This document shows, piece after piece, positions 61,375 through 64,000 of a stretch of DNA of 64,000 nt; the stretch's first letter is position 1; every line of letters begins with the position of its first letter. The notes below the pieces were generated by a model. The model had not been told where the DNA came from. It did no database searches and worked only from the letters and a program-made list of their open reading frames with translations. Source of the stretch: Kitasatospora aureofaciens. Its GTDB lineage: Bacteria > Actinomycetota > Actinomycetes > Streptomycetales > Streptomycetaceae. A program made the position numbers and the translations under genes. The DNA lies in NCBI GenBank assembly GCA_000720845.1, contig JODU01000004.1, positions 271,681-335,680 on the forward strand. Direction: 5' to 3'.

Positions 61375-63045
61375 CTACTCGCCGGACAGCACCGCCTGGG
61401 CCGCGTTCCGCGCCTCCTCGGCACTGTCGGCCGCCCGGGCGGCCGACGCGGCCCGCTCGCACTGCGCCAGCGTGAACTTCGCCAGCGTCGCCCGCACGTA
61501 CGGCAGCGACGCCGCACCCATGGACAGGGAGGTGACACCGAGACCGGTCAGCACACACGCCAGCAGCGGATCCGAGGCGGCCTCACCACAGACACCGCAG
61601 CTCTTGCCCTCGGCCTTCGCCGCCTCGGCCGACAGCGCGACCAGGTCGAGCAGCGCCGGCTGCCACGGGTCCTGCAGCCGGGACACCGCGCCCACCTGAC
61701 GGTCGGCGGCGAAGGTGTACTGCGCGAGGTCGTTCGTCCCCAGCGACAGGAACTCGACCTCCTGCAGCACGGAACGCGCCCGCAGCGCGGCCGACGGGAT
61801 CTCCACCATCGCGCCGAACTTCGCCCGCAGGCCCGCCTCCCGGCACGCGTCGGCGAACGCCTTGGCGTCGGCCCGGTCCGCCACCATCGGCGCCATGACC
61901 TCGAGGTGGACCGGCAGGCCCTCCGCCGCCTTCGCCAGCGCCGTCAGCTGCGTACGCAGCACGTCCGGGTGGTCGAGCAGCGTCCGCAGGCCCCGCACGC
62001 CGAGCGCGGGGTTCGGCTCGTCACCCGGGGTGAGGAAGTCCAGCGGCTTGTCGGCACCGGCATCCAGTACTCGCACGACGACCCGGCCCTCCGGGAAGGC
62101 CTCCAGGACCTGGCGGTAGGCGGTGACCTGCTTCTCCTCCGACGGCGCGTTCTCGCTGTCGTCGAGGAACAGGAACTCGGTCCGGAACAGGCCGACACCC
62201 TCCGCGCCGGCCTCGACCGCCGCGGGCACGTCGGCGGGACCACCGATGTTCGCCAGCAGCGGCACCTTGTGACCGTCCGAGGTCGCACCCGGCCCCGTCG
62301 CGGCGGCCAGCGCGGCCTTGCGCTCGGCGGCCTCGGCCGCCAGCCGCGCCTTCTTCTCCTCACCCGGGTTCACGAAGACCTCCCCGGTGCTGCCGTCGAC
62401 GGCGACGACGGTCCCCTCGGGAAGCTCACCGGCACCCGGCAGGGCCACCACGGCAGGCACACCGAGCGCCCGCGCGAGAATCGCGCTGTGGCTGGTCGGC
62501 CCACCCTCCTCCGTGACGAATCCCAGGACGAGCGTCGGGTCGAGCAGCGCGGTGTCGGCCGGCGCCAGATCCCGCGCGATGAGCACGTACGGCTCGTCGC
62601 TGTCCGGGACACCCGGCATCGGCACCCCGAGCAGACGGGCGACGATACGATTCCGCACGTCGTCCAGGTCCGCCACGCGGCCGGCCAGGTACTCCCCGGC
62701 ACCGGCCAGCAGGGCACGGTACGCGGCGAAGGCGTCGTACACGGCGCGCTCGGCCGTGCTCCCGACGGTGATCCGCCGCTCCACGTCCGCCATCAGCTCG
62801 GGGTCCTGGGCCATCATGGCCTGCGCCTCGAGCACGGCCTGGGCCTCGCCCCCGGCCAGATTGCCGCGCGCCATCAGATCGGCCGCCACAGCTTCCACGG
62901 CCTTGCGTGCGCGCCCCTGCTCACGCTCCGCGTCCTCGGCCGAAATCTGCTTTGCCGGCGGCTCCAGGACCGCCGTCCCCATGTGCCGAACCTCGCCGAT
63001 CGCCACACCGTGGCTCACGCCGACGCCTCGCAGCGTTGTCTCCAT
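61375..63045 (-). CDS. ptsI: PTS enzyme I (phosphoenolpyruvate-protein phosphotransferase)
   Basis: General PTS protein that takes phosphate from PEP and passes it to HPr. At 556 residues it matches the Streptomyces length. The phosphohistidine (about residue 186) is in EEGGPTSHSAILARALGVP; the PEP-binding TIM barrel shows GVGLFRTEFLFL, RVLDAGADKPLDFL and SLGTNDLAQYTFAADR, with the catalytic cysteine in GKSCGVCGEAASDP. Starts with METTLRGVGVSHGVAIGE. It lies 86 bases downstream of crr in one operon, whose upstream region bears a DasR-type site, linking it to GlcNAc uptake. Confidence 0.97.
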   Translation of the reverse strand: METTLRGVGVSHGVAIGEVRHMGTAVLEPPAKQISAEDAEREQGRARKAVEAVAADLMARGNLAGGEAQAVLEAQAMMAQDPELMADVERRITVGSTAERAVYDAFAAYRALLAGAGEYLAGRVADLDDVRNRIVARLLGVPMPGVPDSDEPYVLIARDLAPADTALLDPTLVLGFVTEEGGPTSHSAILARALGVPAVVALPGAGELPEGTVVAVDGSTGEVFVNPGEEKKARLAAEAAERKAALAAATGPGATSDGHKVPLLANIGGPADVPAAVEAGAEGVGLFRTEFLFLDDSENAPSEEKQVTAYRQVLEAFPEGRVVVRVLDAGADKPLDFLTPGDEPNPALGVRGLRTLLDHPDVLRTQLTALAKAAEGLPVHLEVMAPMVADRADAKAFADACREAGLRAKFGAMVEIPSAALRARSVLQEVEFLSLGTNDLAQYTFAADRQVGAVSRLQDPWQPALLDLVALSAEAAKAEGKSCGVCGEAASDPLLACVLTGLGVTSLSMGAASLPYVRATLAKFTLAQCERAASAARAADSAEEARNAAQAVLSGE

Positions 63046-63131
63046 CTCACCCGTCCCGATAGTGCGGCGGGTCCCGCCGCCGCGGTGGTTGTCCTGCCGG
63101 CCGTCGATGCCGCCGTGTGACGGCATTGACG

Positions 63132-63581
63132 TCACTTCCAGAGGAAGAGACTCTCGCCGGCCTTCACGTCGCCGTCCTCACGGAGATCGGTGAGCGCCTC
63201 GGCGGTGGCCTCCAGAGCCACGATCGGGCAGACCGGCGACTTGCCCGCGGCCTCGACCGCGGCCGGGTTCCAGCGCACCACGCCCTGACCGCGCACGACG
63301 GTGTCGCCCTTGTTCACGAGCAGTTCGAAGCCTTCGCCGTTCAGTTGCACGGTGTCGATGCCGAGGTGGGTCAGGACGCCGTGCCCGCTCTCGTCGACGA
63401 CGACGAAGGCGTGCGGGTGCAGAGAAACGATGACGCCGTCGACCGGAGCGACCGCCTCGGAGGGCTCCCGCACGGGGTCGATGGCGGTGCCCGGGCCGAC
63501 CATGGCCCCGGAGAAGACGGGATCGGGCACAGCGGCCAGGCCGATGGCGCGTCCTGCGAGCGGGGACGAGACGGTGGTCAT
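63132..63581 (-). CDS. crr: PTS glucose/GlcNAc-type EIIA component
   Basis: Stand-alone EIIA of the glucose class, 149 residues. His72 in VLTHLGIDTVQLNGEGFELL is the phosphorylated residue, assisted by His57 in SLHPHAFVVV. The N-terminal SPLAGRAIGLAAVPDPVFSGAMVGPG and the C-terminal ESLFLWK are typical. In Streptomyces this protein serves GlcNAc permeases such as NagE2. GGGAGG lies seven bases before the ATG. It is the first gene of crr-ptsI, divergent from an rRNA operon. Confidence 0.97.
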   Translation of the reverse strand: MTTVSSPLAGRAIGLAAVPDPVFSGAMVGPGTAIDPVREPSEAVAPVDGVIVSLHPHAFVVVDESGHGVLTHLGIDTVQLNGEGFELLVNKGDTVVRGQGVVRWNPAAVEAAGKSPVCPIVALEATAEALTDLREDGDVKAGESLFLWK

Positions 63582-63694
63582 GGGAAGCCTCCCAGGGCGG
63601 GGATCTGTACGGGCCGTCACTGCCTGTCCCGGACGGCACACTGAGCAGCAGGGTATGTCATAGGAAGTACCGGTTCCGCATGTGTGTTCCGATT

Positions 63695-63710
63695 AGAGGT
63701 CTAGACCACA
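63695..63710. promoter_or_regulatory. DasR responsive element (dre) upstream of crr
   Basis: AGAGGTCTAGACCACA, 14 of 16 matches to the DasR consensus ACTGGTCTAGACCACT with the perfect palindromic core GGTCTAGACC. It lies 113 bases before the crr start; DasR control of crr-ptsI is known in S. coelicolor. It also lies only 12 bases from the -35 box of the divergent rRNA promoter. Confidence 0.88.
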
Positions 63711-63722
63711 CTCCTCACGGAT

Positions 63723-63752
63723 TTGCACCCGTTCTGCGGCCCCGTGTACAGT
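63723..63752 (+). promoter_or_regulatory. rRNA operon promoter
   Basis: TTGCAC (63723-63728), 18-bp spacer, TACAGT (63747-63752). A further start is likely downstream, with TAGTGT at 63889-63894 as -10. Multiple promoters in tandem are usual for Streptomyces rrn operons. Confidence 0.72.
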
Positions 63753-64000
63753 CTCTAGTCCTGCCTGAGGTTGAGCGATGCACAGCAAGGCGTCCTCGCC
63801 CCGGCAGTACCCAACTCATCAGATCCTATCGCTGGATCACCTTCTGCATGTCCGCAGGACGGTGGTCAAGAGCACCGGGAAAGCCTGATAGTGTTGGAAA
63901 CACCGAAGGGAAGCGCCCGGAGGAAAGCCGCGAGAGAATCTCTCGGGTGAGTACAAAGGAAGCGTCCGTTCCTTGAGAACTCAACAGCGTGCCAAAAGTC
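63753..64000 (+). other. rRNA operon leader, upstream of 16S rRNA
   Basis: From about 63895 the sequence has the look of the actinomycete pre-16S leader: GTTGGAAACACCGAAGGGAA, GAGAGAATCTCTC, and near the end CCTTGAGAACTCAACAGCGT followed by GCCAAAAGTC. These are the processing and antitermination elements seen just before 16S. The 16S gene itself is beyond the window. No protein gene here. Confidence 0.85.

Overview
The window reads as a piece of a Streptomyces chromosome. It has very high GC with strong third-position GC bias, many GTG and TTG starts, and leaderless genes. Marker genes include rbpA with a sigma-R promoter, a conservon (cvnABCD), ppm1, a secreted GH18 chitinase with a typical chi promoter, and a crr-ptsI pair with a DasR-type site. 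From memory, the gene order matches the S. coelicolor stretch running from ribH down to crr; that identification was not checked. I saw no insertion sequence, prophage, CRISPR array or complete tRNA/rRNA gene. The window opens inside ribH and closes in the leader of an rRNA operon, just before 16S.

1-7.8 kb: end of ribH, hisE-hisG, a PH-domain membrane protein, two coupled CNNM/CBS proteins, a CbxX/EccA-type AAA protein and a uridine-kinase-like P-loop protein. 7.8-16.5 kb: Tat-exported C39-like peptidase, a 46-residue membrane protein, TetR regulator, chitinase, acyl-CoA dehydrogenase, two small conserved proteins, a leaderless Lrp/AsnC regulator and an amidohydrolase. 16.5-28.2 kb: a long untranslated leader, ppm1, fxsA-like gene, rbpA, then a YczE-glycerophosphodiesterase-MFS cluster divergent from a MocR regulator, a membrane FtsK-like protein lacking the Walker A lysine with a small membrane partner, an ankyrin protein, a possible 19-residue leader peptide and a HEAT-repeat protein.

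28.3-33.7 kb: a compact catabolic operon (MFS transporter, DUF1445/D-glutamate-cyclase-like protein, pxpA-pxpB-pxpC 5-oxoprolinase) faces a GntR/FadR regulator. A perfect 19-bp palindrome lies exactly between the operon's -35 and -10 boxes, which suggests direct repression.

33.7-47.1 kb holds the most unusual block. It is a three-gene operon shaped like a MukF/MukE/MukB or Wadjet JetABC complex, ending in a 1556-residue SMC-like ATPase, with no nuclease (JetD/MksG) gene beside it. It is followed by a TPR-like protein, an HSP90-family ATPase and a 1014-residue TPR-like protein. This is the best candidate here for an undescribed system.

47.2-64 kb: a small membrane protein, the conservon (whose stop overlaps a short ORF made of an 18-bp tandem repeat coding a His/Gly-rich hexapeptide), a degenerate EAL-CBS-GGDEF protein, a VanX-like dipeptidase, a leaderless NUDIX gene, a GH31 glycosidase, acetoacetate-CoA ligase, an unknown 300-residue protein, ptsI and crr, and finally the divergent rRNA promoter and leader. 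Starts were chosen from ribosome binding sites, overlaps and promoter spacing; domain calls come from reading motifs, not from database searches.
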